Notes: generated by a model not told the origin, from the letters alone. A stretch of 64,000 nt of DNA from Candidatus Thiosymbion ectosymbiont of Catanema sp. Cochon2018 (GCA_011392765.1 WYCW01000004.1:108032-172031); one strand, 5' to 3'; counted from the stretch's first letter, positions 46,876 through 57,152 are shown. Program-made: numbers and translations.

Positions 46876-47616
46876 ATGCTGAATGGTGAAATCGCGCTGG
46901 TAACCGGCGCATCCCGCGGGATCGGGCAGGCGATCGCGCTGGCCTTGGGCGCAGCGGGGGCAGGCGTGGCCGGTACTGCCACCACCGTAGGTGGTGCAGC
47001 CCGAATCGACCATACTTCGCAGGAGCAGGGGTACCGGGGCCTGGGTTTGGAGCTGAACGTCACCGATCAGGCCTCGATCGACAACGCCTTGCAGCAGCTG
47101 AGCGACGGCTTGGGTACCCCGACGATCCTGGTCAACAACGCAGGTATCGTCCGCGACAATCTACTCATGCGTATGAAAGATGCGGAGTGGGACGAGGTGA
47201 TCGCCACCGACTTGAGCTCGGTCTATCGTCTGAGCAAGACCTGTCTACGCGGAATGATGAAGGCGCGCAAGGGACGAATCATCAACATCACCTCCGTGGT
47301 CGGGGCGGCAGGGAATAGTGGGCAGACCAACTATGCCGCCGCCAAGGCTGGTATGATGGGCTTCACCAAGTCCCTGGCGCGCGAGGTCGGGTCACGGGGC
47401 ATCACCGTCAACTGCGTGGCCCCCGGATTCATCGACACGGACATGACACGGGCGCTGGACACATCACAGCGCGAGCTGCTGCTGGCCGGTATACCCTTGG
47501 GACGCCTCGGCAACCCGGAGGAGATCGCCGCGACCGTGGTCTTTCTCGCTTCCGAGCAGGCCGGTTACATTACCGGCGAGACCATCCATGTCAATGGCGG
47601 CATGTACATGGGCTGA
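46876..47616 (+). CDS. fabG: 3-oxoacyl-ACP reductase
   Basis: 246 residues after GGAGG. Short-chain dehydrogenase with NADP motif VTGASRGIGQAI, NNAGIVRDN, catalytic Ser in NITSVVGAAGNSGQ, YxxxK as TNYAAAKAGMMG, and the C-terminal ITGETIHVNGGMYMG. It reduces 3-oxoacyl-ACP in elongation. acpP, which normally follows, is 1.4 kb away behind arsM and repeats. Confidence 0.96.
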   Translation: MLNGEIALVTGASRGIGQAIALALGAAGAGVAGTATTVGGAARIDHTSQEQGYRGLGLELNVTDQASIDNALQQLSDGLGTPTILVNNAGIVRDNLLMRMKDAEWDEVIATDLSSVYRLSKTCLRGMMKARKGRIINITSVVGAAGNSGQTNYAAAKAGMMGFTKSLAREVGSRGITVNCVAPGFIDTDMTRALDTSQRELLLAGIPLGRLGNPEEIAATVVFLASEQAGYITGETIHVNGGMYMG

Positions 47617-47633
47617 TCTTGTTTCGGTAGTGG

Positions 47634-47744
47634 GTAGTGGTGAATTTCTGACTGATAAAGTGGTTGATAGTCCAAAAAGACTTCAGTCCGCCTAGCAGCA
47701 GAGCGATCCAACCCACCCTCTATCAGTTAAAGATTTACCACTGG
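47634..47744. repeat. MITE family D, copy 1
   Basis: About 110 bp with inverted ends GTAGTGGTGAATTTCTGACT and (inverted) CCAGTGGTAAATCTTTAACT. Contains TGATAGTCCAAAAAG. A second copy sits inside the IS5-family element at about 57263-57373. It separates fabG from the convergent arsM stop. Confidence 0.65.
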
Positions 47745-48566
47745 TCAAGGTTTTCTCGCCTCGATGTAAGCCGAGACCACATAGTCATCCAATGTACGCC
47801 CTGGCGCCCAGTCCTTGATGAACTCGCGGGATTCATCCTTGGGTCCGATGCGGATATCGAGAAAACCTGCCTGCTCGAGCATCGTGCGGACCGCATCGGA
47901 GGAAACCGCACCGCTTACACAGCCTAAATACATGGCCTGATCGGACTTGACCTCGTCCGGCAACTCGGCGGTTGTCACCACATCGGAGATCGCTAAACGC
48001 CCGCCGCTTTTCAACACCCGGTACGCGTCGCGGAATACCTGTTGCTTATCCGGCGATAGATTCACCACGCAGTTGGAGATGACGACATCGACGCTGGTAT
48101 CCGCCACCGGCAGGTGTTCGATCTCGCCGAGGCGGAACTCTACGTTGGCGTAGCCGCCTGTTTGCGCGTTGGTACGGGCCTTGCTGAGCATATCGGGTGT
48201 CATGTCGATACCGATGACACGGCCTTCGGCGCCCACCTCGCGCGCGGCGAGGAAACAATCGAAGCCGCCGCCGCTGCCGAGATCGACGACCACCTCGCCT
48301 GCCTTGAGCGCGGCAATGGCGCGGGGGTTGCCACAACCGAGTCCCATGTCGGCACCCTCGGGGACCATCACGAGATCCTCTGCGGAATAGCCAAGACGGG
48401 TGGAGGCAACGCCGATAGGGCCGTCGGGCACGCCGCAACAACTATCCGGCTTCCCGCAACACGCCCCCGCTTCGTGGGCGGACGCTATCGCGGCATAGGC
48501 CTTGCGCACGCCGCTTCGAACATCGTTCTCGGTCTTTGCCTTAGTCTCAGTGGTCTTCTCGTTCAT
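47745..48566 (-). CDS. arsM: arsenite S-adenosylmethyltransferase
   Basis: 273 residues. SAM-binding motif VVDLGSGGGFDCFLAAREVG near residues 89-108. The conserved cysteines of ArsM are present: CCGKPDSCCG near the start, ISNCVVNLSPDK, and AMYLGCVSGA. It methylates As(III) stepwise, using SAM and a thiol, giving arsenic resistance. It lies in reverse orientation inside the fab cluster with repeats on both sides, and no arsR or other ars gene is near, so it looks like an insertion. Confidence 0.92.
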   Translation of the reverse strand: MNEKTTETKAKTENDVRSGVRKAYAAIASAHEAGACCGKPDSCCGVPDGPIGVASTRLGYSAEDLVMVPEGADMGLGCGNPRAIAALKAGEVVVDLGSGGGFDCFLAAREVGAEGRVIGIDMTPDMLSKARTNAQTGGYANVEFRLGEIEHLPVADTSVDVVISNCVVNLSPDKQQVFRDAYRVLKSGGRLAISDVVTTAELPDEVKSDQAMYLGCVSGAVSSDAVRTMLEQAGFLDIRIGPKDESREFIKDWAPGRTLDDYVVSAYIEARKP

Positions 48567-48606
48567 CGCTTATCCTCCACATATAGGAGGTTTTCTCTCA
48601 GCAAGG

Positions 48607-48833
48607 CTAGGATCCTTGAGGGACCCGAATCTTTACCAATGAGTCAAGTTTGTGCAGTGCACAAATCGGGATCGGGATCGAAATCAAGATTCCGATTGCG
48701 ATCCCGATCCCGATCCCGATTTCGACCTACCCAAACTCTCCAACGGTTGGTTGGGTGTAGGAGATGGGGCCTGACGGGAGAGGGGCTATTGGGGTCTTCA
48801 TGCCTCGTCGGTCTGAGGCGAAGTCTCGCAGTA
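48607..48833 (-). repeat. CTAG-bounded modular element E7
   Basis: Plus strand: CTAG-GATCCTTGAGGGACC to GGCGAAGTCTCG, where the final CTAG has decayed. TTTGTGCAGTGCACAAA palindrome near the first end. Core as in E6 (CGGGATCGGGATCG palindrome and CTCCAACGGTTGG). It lies between arsM and acpP. 48834-49000 is the acpP leader, with a possible TAGAAT -10 box at 48940. Confidence 0.78.
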
Positions 48834-49000
48834 TTATACCCCGGTGAGAGATGTGGGCTGGAAAAACAGGCCAAAATCCAGCAAAGTTGAGGGTGCGTCG
48901 AGGACAGATACGCACCTTTCATCCTGAACCGATTGTGAATAGAATACCGCGTGCCCTGGGGTCAGGGCCATCTGTCTACTGTTGGAGGTAAGAAAACACA

Positions 49001-49237
49001 ATGAGCAGCGTCGAAGAACGAGTAAAAAAAATCGTGGTCGATCAGTTGGGGGTGAAGGAAGAAGAGGTAACCCTCGAGGCCTCCTTCGTGGACGATCTGG
49101 GTGCGGACTCCCTGGACACCGTCGAGTTGGTGATGGCCCTGGAGGAAGAATTCGAGAGAGAGATCCCGGACGAAGATGCCGAGAAGATCACCACCGTCAA
49201 GCAGGCAATCGAATACATCAGCGGCCGACTTGATTGA
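49001..49237 (+). CDS. acpP: acyl carrier protein
   Basis: 78 residues, highly acidic, with the phosphopantetheine attachment serine in [18 protein letters not shown] (Ser about residue 37). GGAGG lies 12 bases before the ATG. It carries the growing chain for FabH, FabG and FabF of this cluster. Confidence 0.98.
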   Translation: MSSVEERVKKIVVDQLGVKEEEVTLEASFVDDLGADSLDTVELVMALEEEFEREIPDEDAEKITTVKQAIEYISGRLD

Positions 49238-49318
49238 AGGTTGTCGCAGACACGATGGAGCACCGTGCACTGGTGCACGGTCGCTCGCATCGGTCTTGAG
49301 CACAGGTAGGAGTACCGC

Positions 49319-50557
49319 ATGATTGGGAGACGAGTCGTAGTCACCGGGATGGGGATCGTGGCGCCGGTGGGATTGGACACCAAGTCCGCTTGGGAGAACA
49401 TAGTAGCCGGTAAGAGCGGCATCCGGCCGATCACTCATTTCGACGTCGAGGCCTTCAGCGTCAGGTTCGGTGGCCCTGTCTACGACTTCGACGTAGAGCA
49501 GTATCTCTCCAGGAAGGAGGCCCGGAAGATGGACAAGTTCATCCATTACGGGATGGCTGCGGGGATCCAGGCGATCGAGGATGCGAACCTGGAGATTACG
49601 GACGAGAATCGCAAGCGCATCGGGGTGGCGATCGGTGCCGGGATCGGGGGCATCACGGGCATCGAGAACAGCTACCAGGCCTACAAGGACGGAGGGCCGC
49701 GCAAGATCTCTCCCTTTTTCGTTCCTGCCAACATCATCAACATGGTAGCCGGGAACCTGTCCATAAAGTACGGATTGAAGGGTCCCAATTACTCCATCGT
49801 TTCGGCCTGCACCACCGCGGCCCACAATATCATCGAGGCGGCACTGCTGATTCGACAGGGTATCGTCGACGTCATGCTCGCCGGCGGGTCGGAGATGGCC
49901 ACTTCCCCGGTCTGCCTCGGCGGATTTGCCGCCGCCAAGGCCCTGTCGACCCGCAACGACGCCCCCGAGCGGGCCAGCCGCCCCTTCGATAAGGATCGTG
50001 ACGGCTTTGTTCTCAGCGATGGCGCCGGTGTCCTGCTGCTCGAGGAATACGAGATGGCCAAGGCCAGGGGGGCGCCCATCTATGGGGAACTGGCAGGGAT
50101 CGGGATGAACTCGGATGCCTATCATATGACCGCCCCGTCCGAGAACGGCGAGGGCGCCCGCGACTGCATGCTTCTGGCCCTGCAAGACGCCGGTTTGGAA
50201 CCGGCGTCCGTGGACTACATCAACACCCACGGCACCTCGACCCCGGCCGGCGATATCGCCGAGACCCTGGCGATCAAGCACGCGTTCGGCGATCATGCCC
50301 ATAAATTGGCAGTCAGCTCCACCAAGTCCATGACCGGCCACATGCTCGGGGCCGCAGGGGGGGCGGAGGCGATTTTCTGTCTCCTGGCAATCCGGGATCA
50401 GGTAGCCCCTCCCACCACCAACTACGAGACGCCGGACCCGGAGTGTGACCTCGATTGCGTGCCCAACAGTGCCCGCGAGATGAAGATCGATGTCGCCCTG
50501 ACCAATTCCTTCGGTTTCGGCGGTACCAACGGTACGCTCATCTTCCGCCGGCTGTAG
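49319..50557 (+). CDS. fabF: 3-oxoacyl-ACP synthase II
   Basis: 412 residues. Catalytic Cys in [14 protein letters not shown], His in [13 protein letters not shown], His in [15 protein letters not shown]. The elongating condensing enzyme, also used for thermal control of unsaturated chains. Follows acpP in the standard order. Confidence 0.97.
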   Translation: MIGRRVVVTGMGIVAPVGLDTKSAWENIVAGKSGIRPITHFDVEAFSVRFGGPVYDFDVEQYLSRKEARKMDKFIHYGMAAGIQAIEDANLEITDENRKRIGVAIGAGIGGITGIENSYQAYKDGGPRKISPFFVPANIINMVAGNLSIKYGLKGPNYSIVSACTTAAHNIIEAALLIRQGIVDVMLAGGSEMATSPVCLGGFAAAKALSTRNDAPERASRPFDKDRDGFVLSDGAGVLLLEEYEMAKARGAPIYGELAGIGMNSDAYHMTAPSENGEGARDCMLLALQDAGLEPASVDYINTHGTSTPAGDIAETLAIKHAFGDHAHKLAVSSTKSMTGHMLGAAGGAEAIFCLLAIRDQVAPPTTNYETPDPECDLDCVPNSAREMKIDVALTNSFGFGGTNGTLIFRRL

Positions 50558-50607
50558 GCGCGAGCGCAGCGGGTTCTTCGGCACGGGCCGGTACAGGGTT
50601 TGCGGTA

Positions 50608-51483
50608 TTGGTACTCGGGGCATTGATCGATGGGTACGAGACCGATTGCCTGACTGTTGCCGATCGCGGTCTCCAGTATGGCGACGGACTGTTCGAGACC
50701 CTTGCCGTGCGCGATGGTGCACCCTGCCTCTGGCGCAGGCATTTCGATCGCCTCGCGCGAGGGGCCGACCGCTTCGGGATTCCCTGTCCGCGACCGGAAC
50801 TGTTATTGGACGAATGTCGACAGGTCGCCGGGGGCGAAGCTGTCGGGGTGGTGAAGATCATCCTCACCCGCGGCAGTGGCGGCCGGGGCTATGGCCCTCC
50901 CGAGAGTCCGCAGCCGCTCCGCATCCTCACGCTCCATCCCTGGCCGGATTACCCCGGGGTCTGGGAAGAGCAGGGTGTCGAGGTGACCTTCTGCCGCACC
51001 CTGCTGGGTGAGAACCCGGTGCTTGCGGGCGTGAAACACCTGAATCGGTTGGAACAGGTCCTGGCGCGCGCCGAGTGGCGGGATCCGGGGATCGCCGAGG
51101 GACTTATGCGGGACGGCAGGGGCCGGGTCATCGGCGGCACCATGTCCAACCTGTTCCTGGTTCGGGATAATCATCTCCTCACACCACGGCTGGATACCTG
51201 CGGTATCGCCGGTACGGTGCGGGATCTGGTGTTACACCTTGCCGGCACTCTCGGCATCGAGGTCTTAGAAAGGGACCTCGTGCGCGCCGATCTGGTCGCC
51301 GCCGATGGGCTCTTCCTCACCAACGCCTTGATCGGTGTGTGGCCGGTGCGGCGTCTGGGGACCCGAGAAATGAATCTCGAGCACCTACCCTCGGAGCTGC
51401 TGACGGCCGTGCACCGAGTGGCCAGGTTACCTGACCGGGAAGGAGAGAATGATGCGGGCACTGTTGCTGCTGTTAGTGGTTAG
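50608..51483 (+). CDS. pabC: aminodeoxychorismate lyase
   Basis: About 291 residues if the TTG at 50608 is the start; a TTG at 50623 is equally possible and neither has a strong ribosome-binding site. A PLP enzyme of fold type IV that forms 4-aminobenzoate for folate. VADRGLQYGDGLFETLAV near the start, the PLP lysine in AGVKHLNRLEQVLA, and GGTMSNLFLV are typical. Its end overlaps the mltG start. Confidence 0.93.
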   Translation: MVLGALIDGYETDCLTVADRGLQYGDGLFETLAVRDGAPCLWRRHFDRLARGADRFGIPCPRPELLLDECRQVAGGEAVGVVKIILTRGSGGRGYGPPESPQPLRILTLHPWPDYPGVWEEQGVEVTFCRTLLGENPVLAGVKHLNRLEQVLARAEWRDPGIAEGLMRDGRGRVIGGTMSNLFLVRDNHLLTPRLDTCGIAGTVRDLVLHLAGTLGIEVLERDLVRADLVAADGLFLTNALIGVWPVRRLGTREMNLEHLPSELLTAVHRVARLPDREGENDAGTVAAVSG

Positions 51484-52462
51484 CGTCTTTGCAGGCGGGC
51501 TGATTGCCGGCGGTGCCTGGATGGAATACCAGGACTTCCTGTCCGAACCCCTGGCGTTGGACCGGGGGCCCCTGGTGCTGGACGTGGAGCGGGGAACCTC
51601 CCTGCGCGGGCTGAGCGAAGCGCTCACGGAGCTGGGTCTGCTCGAACACCCCTACCTATTCATAGCCATGGCCTATCTCGAGGATAGAGCCACCAGCATC
51701 AAGGCCGGCGAGTACGAACTTCCACCCGGCATTACACCGCCGGGGCTGCTCGAGCTGGTGACCTCCGGCAAGGTCGTGCAACGCGCTTTCACATTGGTAG
51801 AGGGATGGACTTACCGCCAAGCCCTCGCGGCGCTGGCGAAGGACAAACGCTTTGAGCACCTGCTCGGCGAGGATCCGGCTGCGCAGACAGTCATGACCCG
51901 TCTCGGCTACCCCGAAGAGCACCCCGAAGGGCGTTTCTTACCGGAGACCTATCACTTCTCGAAAGGCACCAGCGACCTGGACCTTCTGCGTCGGGCCTAT
52001 GAAGCGATGGAGCAGGTTTTGGAGAAGGAATGGGGGCAGCGCGAGGCGGAATTGCCCTTAAAAAGCCCCTACGAGGCCCTGATTCTGGCCTCGATCGTGG
52101 AGAAGGAGACAGGCCTTGCCGTCGAGCGACCGATCATCGCCGGCGTCTTCATACGCCGTCTGGACCTGGGAATGAAACTGCAGACGGACCCGACCGTAAT
52201 CTACGGGTTGGGTGAGCGCTTCGACGGCAATCTTACCCGTGCCCACCTCCGCGGGGACACACCCTACAACACCTATGTCCACCAGGGCCTGCCGCCTACC
52301 CCGATCGCCCTGCCGGGCCGCGACGCCATCCACGGGGTCTTGCATCCCCAGGAGGGAAAAAGTCTCTATTTCGTCGCCAAGGGGGATGGTAGTCACCACT
52401 TCTCCGCCACGGTGGCCGAGCACAACCGGGCGGTGCGGCGCTATCAGCTTAAAAAGCAGTGA
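51452..52462 (+). CDS. mltG: endolytic murein transglycosylase
   Basis: 336 residues; of two adjacent ATGs the second has the better spacing to AGGAG. One N-terminal membrane helix (about 2-24), a LysM-like region, and the YceG catalytic core with the Glu in LASIVEKETG near residue 217 and LQTDPTVIYGLG. It cuts nascent glycan strands at the inner membrane. In the usual order tmk and holB follow; here they are 6.2 kb further on. Confidence 0.95.
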   Translation: MRALLLLLVVSVFAGGLIAGGAWMEYQDFLSEPLALDRGPLVLDVERGTSLRGLSEALTELGLLEHPYLFIAMAYLEDRATSIKAGEYELPPGITPPGLLELVTSGKVVQRAFTLVEGWTYRQALAALAKDKRFEHLLGEDPAAQTVMTRLGYPEEHPEGRFLPETYHFSKGTSDLDLLRRAYEAMEQVLEKEWGQREAELPLKSPYEALILASIVEKETGLAVERPIIAGVFIRRLDLGMKLQTDPTVIYGLGERFDGNLTRAHLRGDTPYNTYVHQGLPPTPIALPGRDAIHGVLHPQEGKSLYFVAKGDGSHHFSATVAEHNRAVRRYQLKKQ

Positions 52463-53132
52463 TCCGGGTCACACTCGAATTGCGGCGTTCGATAGTGGTT
52501 GCTGTCTAAGTGGGAACATGGCCAACAGCACTGCCGCTGCGCCCCCTTTCCCGGTGAGGGTGTCGCAAAAGGTAATACCTTCGGGGGAGAGGGACCGATG
52601 ACTGCTGCTGCTTGGATCTAATCAGGAGCACCGTTTGTCAGCTTACGCTAAAACAGCAGGCCGTCATTCCGGCTGGGACGCCGGAATCCAGATGCCAGGG
52701 AAGGCAAGTTGCAGGAATCGCCGTTGCCCGCTCCAGGCACCGGCGCTCATTTGCGGTAACACCGATGAACCACTTGGCAACCTTGCGATGCCGGTGGTTT
52801 GCCGTCCCTGGACGACTAGGTTCCGGGGTCCCACCCGGAACGACGGTAAAGTGGAAGCCCGTCATTCCGGCAGGGAGTGCCGGAATTTACCGGGGCCAGG
52901 GATGGTCAGCCGCGGGAAATCTCGCAACATCAATCGAAACTAGCTACTAGCGTTGCGCAAAACGCTGCTGGACGGCGGTAGGACAGTCGTAAGTCAGACA
53001 GGCTTCTTAAAGGATCTGCCGGCCGGCTCGATGCTTCGACCATCCCCCGCGCCGCAACGGCAGCCGTAAGCCATCGCGCATCAAGGGTTCGACTTCATGC
53101 ACGTACACGCACGAATATGATGGGACATCTTT
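52463..53132. repeat. non-coding region with REP-like repeats
   Basis: About 670 bp without a gene. It contains one arm of the GGGTGTCGCAAAAGG repeat near 52556, GCCGTCATTCCGGCTGGGAC near 52660 and CCCGTCATTCCGGCAGGGAG near 52860 (relatives at 2100 and 10020). 52940-53130 shows nothing recognisable. Confidence 0.55.
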
Positions 53133-54671
53133 TCAAGGCGCCCTGAATTCGACACGTGTAATGCATGGAGAGCCAAAACCGATAGGATGTCTCCCTTCTA
53201 TGAGTACGGTTTCTCCACAACGGACGTCCTTTCTGGAATACTCCTGCCCGGAATAGTAGTAAGGCTGCAACCCGGATCGTTCTCCTTCCGGCAAGGTGTA
53301 GTAAAGGGTTACCGGTTTCTTATTTCTTATCCGATCCGTAATATAGCCTATCAGCGCATGCTCAAACGAATGGTAGCCATTCTTCCACAAATGGACCTTC
53401 GGGTACTGATGCTTCAAGTCCACATAGTTAATTTTATGCCATACCCCGCCGTTGGTATGATCGACCATGTGTTCAATCCACCAGGGATATGTTTTTACCA
53501 AATACTTGTCGTAGAAGGTTGGATCGTCCAGACTGAAACTTGCGGCGGTTTGATCCAGCTCGGCATAGATCCACCATTCCTTATTCAGATCTTTACTACC
53601 GTCCGGCTTCGGGCTACTGGCCCAGCTACCCGACTCTTCGTGAAAGGCCGTAGCCAAGAGTCGCGAGCCGTTGGTCGAGGCAAACTCCATCATCTCGCTA
53701 TCACCCGTGAGCTTACCAACCATATAGATCATCCAGAAAGCCTTAATACTGTGCCCAAAATCCGTATGACGGCCACCGATTTTCCGCTCGGTTTTCGGTG
53801 CGATTACTCCCCAAAACAGATTGTGCTCAGCACTATAGAATTGTTCCATCATAATTCTACATAGCTTGGTCAAATCTCGCTTCCATTGCTTAGAAAAAGG
53901 TTCGGGCAGGATAGGTGCAAGCAAAAGCATGTATGCATTTACCTGATCGAGTAAGGAGACCAGCTCCTTTCTCTCTTCTTCCGATGGGCGGCCAAGGGCG
54001 CTTTTTTGTACCCACCGCATCGAATCCCATTCACCGGAGTAGTAATGGCCCATGATGTGGTCCTTGATGCGAAGGATATCCGGCAAGATTGTCTCGTCAC
54101 GTGTCAAATAGTAATAAAAGGCCAGCCCTTGCAGACCATAGGCGAGATCCTGGCTCGTCCGCTGTGGTTGCGGTGGTCCGGGATGCCGAATCTCCCCTTC
54201 CCAATAACTCACAACCGATCTCCCCGAAGGCTTCAATGCATGGGTTCGAAGATACTCCACACCCATCTTGGCGAGTACCAGGTATTTCGGGTTGCCCGTC
54301 ATATGAAAGGCAACACCATAGGCAAATATCTGGCGCGATTTCATTCTGACGTAATCCTTGTGGAGTGCTTTCGTTATCCATTCATCACCTTCACCTAGCC
54401 GGGAAAAGGCAGGACATTTATCATTTATATCCAACACCTTACCCTCGTCGCAGCGGTAAGTCGGAAAATTGCCGATAGGATCACCATAAGCGCTAGGCTG
54501 ATCCCAAAAAGCTAATAGATCATCCTTGACATGTTTCAGCCAGTCCACGGGGATTTCCGATCTAACCTTAGAAACCGGGGCGCCCGACGCATACAGTTCT
54601 TTCGTGTCTGCCTCCGATGAGGCAAAAGCAATCAGAACGCAGATGGCAACTACAGAAAAAGCATTTTTCAT
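53133..54671 (-). CDS. secreted AGE-family (N-acylglucosamine 2-epimerase-like) protein
   Basis: 512 residues with a signal peptide (MKNAFSVVAICVLIAFASSE). The mature part looks like an (alpha/alpha)6 barrel: DFGHSIKAFWMIYMVGKLTGD, DLNKEWWIYAELDQTAASF, WKNGYHSFEHALIGYI carry the His and Glu positions used by AGE-family epimerases and isomerases. Those enzymes are normally cytoplasmic; export would suggest action on an extracellular sugar, or a related hydrolase or lyase. AT-rich relative to mltG. Followed on the same strand by nothing related. Confidence 0.62.
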   Translation of the reverse strand: MKNAFSVVAICVLIAFASSEADTKELYASGAPVSKVRSEIPVDWLKHVKDDLLAFWDQPSAYGDPIGNFPTYRCDEGKVLDINDKCPAFSRLGEGDEWITKALHKDYVRMKSRQIFAYGVAFHMTGNPKYLVLAKMGVEYLRTHALKPSGRSVVSYWEGEIRHPGPPQPQRTSQDLAYGLQGLAFYYYLTRDETILPDILRIKDHIMGHYYSGEWDSMRWVQKSALGRPSEEERKELVSLLDQVNAYMLLLAPILPEPFSKQWKRDLTKLCRIMMEQFYSAEHNLFWGVIAPKTERKIGGRHTDFGHSIKAFWMIYMVGKLTGDSEMMEFASTNGSRLLATAFHEESGSWASSPKPDGSKDLNKEWWIYAELDQTAASFSLDDPTFYDKYLVKTYPWWIEHMVDHTNGGVWHKINYVDLKHQYPKVHLWKNGYHSFEHALIGYITDRIRNKKPVTLYYTLPEGERSGLQPYYYSGQEYSRKDVRCGETVLIEGRHPIGFGSPCITRVEFRAP

Positions 54672-54730
54672 AGTTCTGTCTCCGGGTTGGTGGATGAAAC
54701 AGATATCGAGGGCTGGTCTTAGTTCGGTTG

Positions 54731-56029
54731 TTACTTTACACGTACTGTCATAAAAAATTGGCCCATATTATCCATCCTAAAAGGTGCTGCGTCATTGATA
54801 ACAACCCATAAGACACCGGAATTTAGTGCTTGCCTGGTTATCGGATATCTTTCGTCCAGATTTGGGGACAGCAAAATTAGCTTAGGCTTCCTTGAAGAAC
54901 GATCAGTTTCCCAATCGTATTGTTTTTCTTTTTCTGGTTCAATGCCTTTTTCTGATTTAACACATTTTTCTGGTTTAACACCTTTTGGTTTAATGCCTTC
55001 AGGAAGAACAATGCCGACGACTGTATTATGTGGAAGCCCTTTGACAGTCAGCCCCAGGTCGTCTTTGTAGTGAGGTAGACGCCATAAGTCCGGAGTTTCT
55101 CCTCTCCTTGCCTGCTCATAGAATTCGTCCTCATAACCCTTCGGACCGCAAAAACGCCAAAGAATTTCCGGCTTCGGCATATTTTCCCATTTCTCAATAC
55201 CCTTAATATACTCTCGTATCTCCTTCAAACTCCTCACATAGCCTGGCGATACTCGGCCAAGAATCTCTACCTGAAATGACTCATCTTTCTTTAGTCGAAT
55301 TCTTGTATTTTGCCACCCTACGTGGGGTGAAATAGGATAGAAGTCCAGCGATTTTCTATGGCCACGGTCACCAAACCGGATACCTATTCCAGCTGAATCA
55401 GTATATTCTACCCTCAATAAGCTAGGTATCATCGATACTATCAGCCAAATGCTGGAAAGAGTGAGAAGAAAGGTCAGGGCCACAAGGGCCTTGCGTTGTG
55501 CACAAAATATTAAAAACCTCTGAAAAGTTGAGCGGTCCTTTTTGACAATAATCTTCTTCTCGGATTTCGACTCGTTGCTGGTATAGCTCTCTACTTGCGC
55601 TTCGCTTAAGAAGGACGTTGTGATATTAGTCTTCTCCCCGGATTCTGGCTCGCTGCTGGTATGGCCCTTTATTGGCGCTTCGCTTGAGGAGGACGTTGTG
55701 ATATCGGTCTTCTCCCTGGATTCCGACTCGCTGCCGGTATCTCTCTTTGCTTGTGCTTCGTCTGCTACCAATAACAATGCTATGGCTAACGACAATAAGA
55801 AGATTCCGACTACTGGATCGTTCAACAGAGATAAGATAGTTTCGGAATCATCCGACGACGATGAGCTAGTTTCGGAACCATCCGACAGCGATGAGATAAT
55901 TTTGGATACTAAATCAGACTCTGGTACTGAAAAATCAAATGTAAGAAGGCCGAAGTACAAAAAAAACCCAAAGAACAAAAGAAAAACTGTTTTTAATAAG
56001 AGAGACTTCAGTTTTTCCTTGATGCTCAT
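54731..56029 (-). CDS. membrane protein with tandem acidic repeats and lectin-like C-terminal domain
   Basis: 432 residues from MSIKEKLKSL; a GTG four codons earlier is possible. Membrane helices near 9-33, 70-90 and about 180-200. Between the last two lie two to three copies of a unit of roughly 28 residues containing SEAP(I/V) and EPESGEKTNITTS. The C-terminal 220 residues read like a jelly-roll: GIRFGDRGH, and ending GVLWVVINDAAPFRMDNMGQFFMTVRVK, similar to the end of PA-I galactose lectin-like domains. It lies upstream of the AGE-like gene on the same strand with a 59-bp gap, so they may be an operon acting on surface sugars; inferred. Confidence 0.5.
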   Translation of the reverse strand: MSIKEKLKSLLLKTVFLLFFGFFLYFGLLTFDFSVPESDLVSKIISSLSDGSETSSSSSDDSETILSLLNDPVVGIFLLSLAIALLLVADEAQAKRDTGSESESREKTDITTSSSSEAPIKGHTSSEPESGEKTNITTSFLSEAQVESYTSNESKSEKKIIVKKDRSTFQRFLIFCAQRKALVALTFLLTLSSIWLIVSMIPSLLRVEYTDSAGIGIRFGDRGHRKSLDFYPISPHVGWQNTRIRLKKDESFQVEILGRVSPGYVRSLKEIREYIKGIEKWENMPKPEILWRFCGPKGYEDEFYEQARRGETPDLWRLPHYKDDLGLTVKGLPHNTVVGIVLPEGIKPKGVKPEKCVKSEKGIEPEKEKQYDWETDRSSRKPKLILLSPNLDERYPITRQALNSGVLWVVINDAAPFRMDNMGQFFMTVRVK

Positions 56030-56073
56030 GGATTTTCCCACAGTTCTTGCGACAGCTTGATTGAAGGCCTAAG

Positions 56074-57048
56074 TGTGGGGTCCCGGATGATTACGTGGAA
56101 TATTTTTAAACAGCTGGGGCTGCTGTGCGTACCAATGTTGGAGGCTCTGTAGGGGCGTTTGGTGGTGCAGGCCTTTCTGTGGGATATGGTGATTATACAG
56201 GTACACGAAGCGTTTGAGGGTTGCCTGCGGGAGGCGGCGGAATCGAAGCGGTGGGTGCGCAGCACATCGGCGATGCGGCTATTGAAGCGTTCCACCCTGC
56301 CATTGGTTTGGGGTCGTCGAGGTTTGAGGAGGCGGTGTTCGATGCGGTGGTCGGTACAGACGCGATCGAAGGCGTGGGTGCCGGTTGGTTGGCGCTCGCC
56401 GGTAGCACAGAAGCGGTCGGTAAACTCCTTGCCGTTGTCGGTGAGGATCTTGGTGATGGCGAACGGGGCGTGGTCGAGCAGTCGTTGGAGAAAGCCGCCG
56501 GCAGTGGTTGCTGATTTGTCCTGGAGGATCTCCACGTAGACCCAGCGGGTGGCGCGATCAATGGCGGCAAACAGGTCGGTGCGCCGGTCTTGGTCCGGCA
56601 GCTGGGGCAGGTACTTCCCAGCGACATGCACAAAGCCGGGTAGGTACTCCTCGAAGGTCTTATGCGGCGGTTTCTGCGCCCCTTCCTCCTGCGGCAGCAG
56701 AGCCTTGAGGTTGGCGACCCCATGGCGGCGCAGGCAACGGTCCAGACCGGATCGGGAGACGTCGGGGTGGATGAACTCACGGGTCACTGCCAGCAAGTCA
56801 TCAAGGGGCAGCAGGAGGGTCTTACGCAGTTCCACTACCACGCGTTCCTGGACCGCAGTGAGGGTGGTTTGTAAGCGGTGGGGGTGGTGGGAGCCATCGG
56901 CAACGCCGTCACGGCGTTTCCAGCGGCGGATGGTATCCTCACTCACACCCAACTCATCGGCCAACTGCGGGACGGACGGGTCTGATGCCTGAATGTACTG
57001 GCGGGTCTTGGGGGTCGTGGTTGCATTGGCGTGCCGATGAATGTTCAT
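56074..57048 (-). pseudogene. IS481-family transposase, frameshifted
   Basis: Related to the transposase at 11351-12397 (FHP-VSRSGLDRCLRRHGV and LTDNGKEFTDRFCATGERQ regions match). After RFDSAAS near 56235 the frame is lost; the expected continuation (LKRFVYLYNHHIPQKGL through NHPGP) is present one base out of frame and ends in a proper stop at the element end. So a single-base deletion has inactivated it. In the shifted frame the protein would read on to 56026 into the neighbour gene. Confidence 0.88.
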
Positions 57049-57152
57049 GGCGCTTTCTCCGTCACAGCGTCGGCTACGAGCAAGTCCAGAATCTCTCTGG
57101 CACGCAACAACGACCCGATTTTAGAATCTATGCAATCATCCGGGACCTGGAA
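56074..57152. mobile_element. decayed IS481-family element
   Basis: Ends TGTGGGGTCCCGGATGATTA at 56074 and, inverted, TTCCAGGTCCCGGATGATTG at about 57152. The second terminus has lost the TGT. The left end is 45 bp from the start of the lectin-like gene and may contain its promoter. 57153-57232 has no feature. Confidence 0.75.

Noticed and set aside
56026..57048. Intact IS481 transposase running to 56026
   Set aside because: The last 60 or so residues are in a shifted frame; the conserved C-terminus is present one base out of register and ends at the element boundary, so it is a frameshift mutant.
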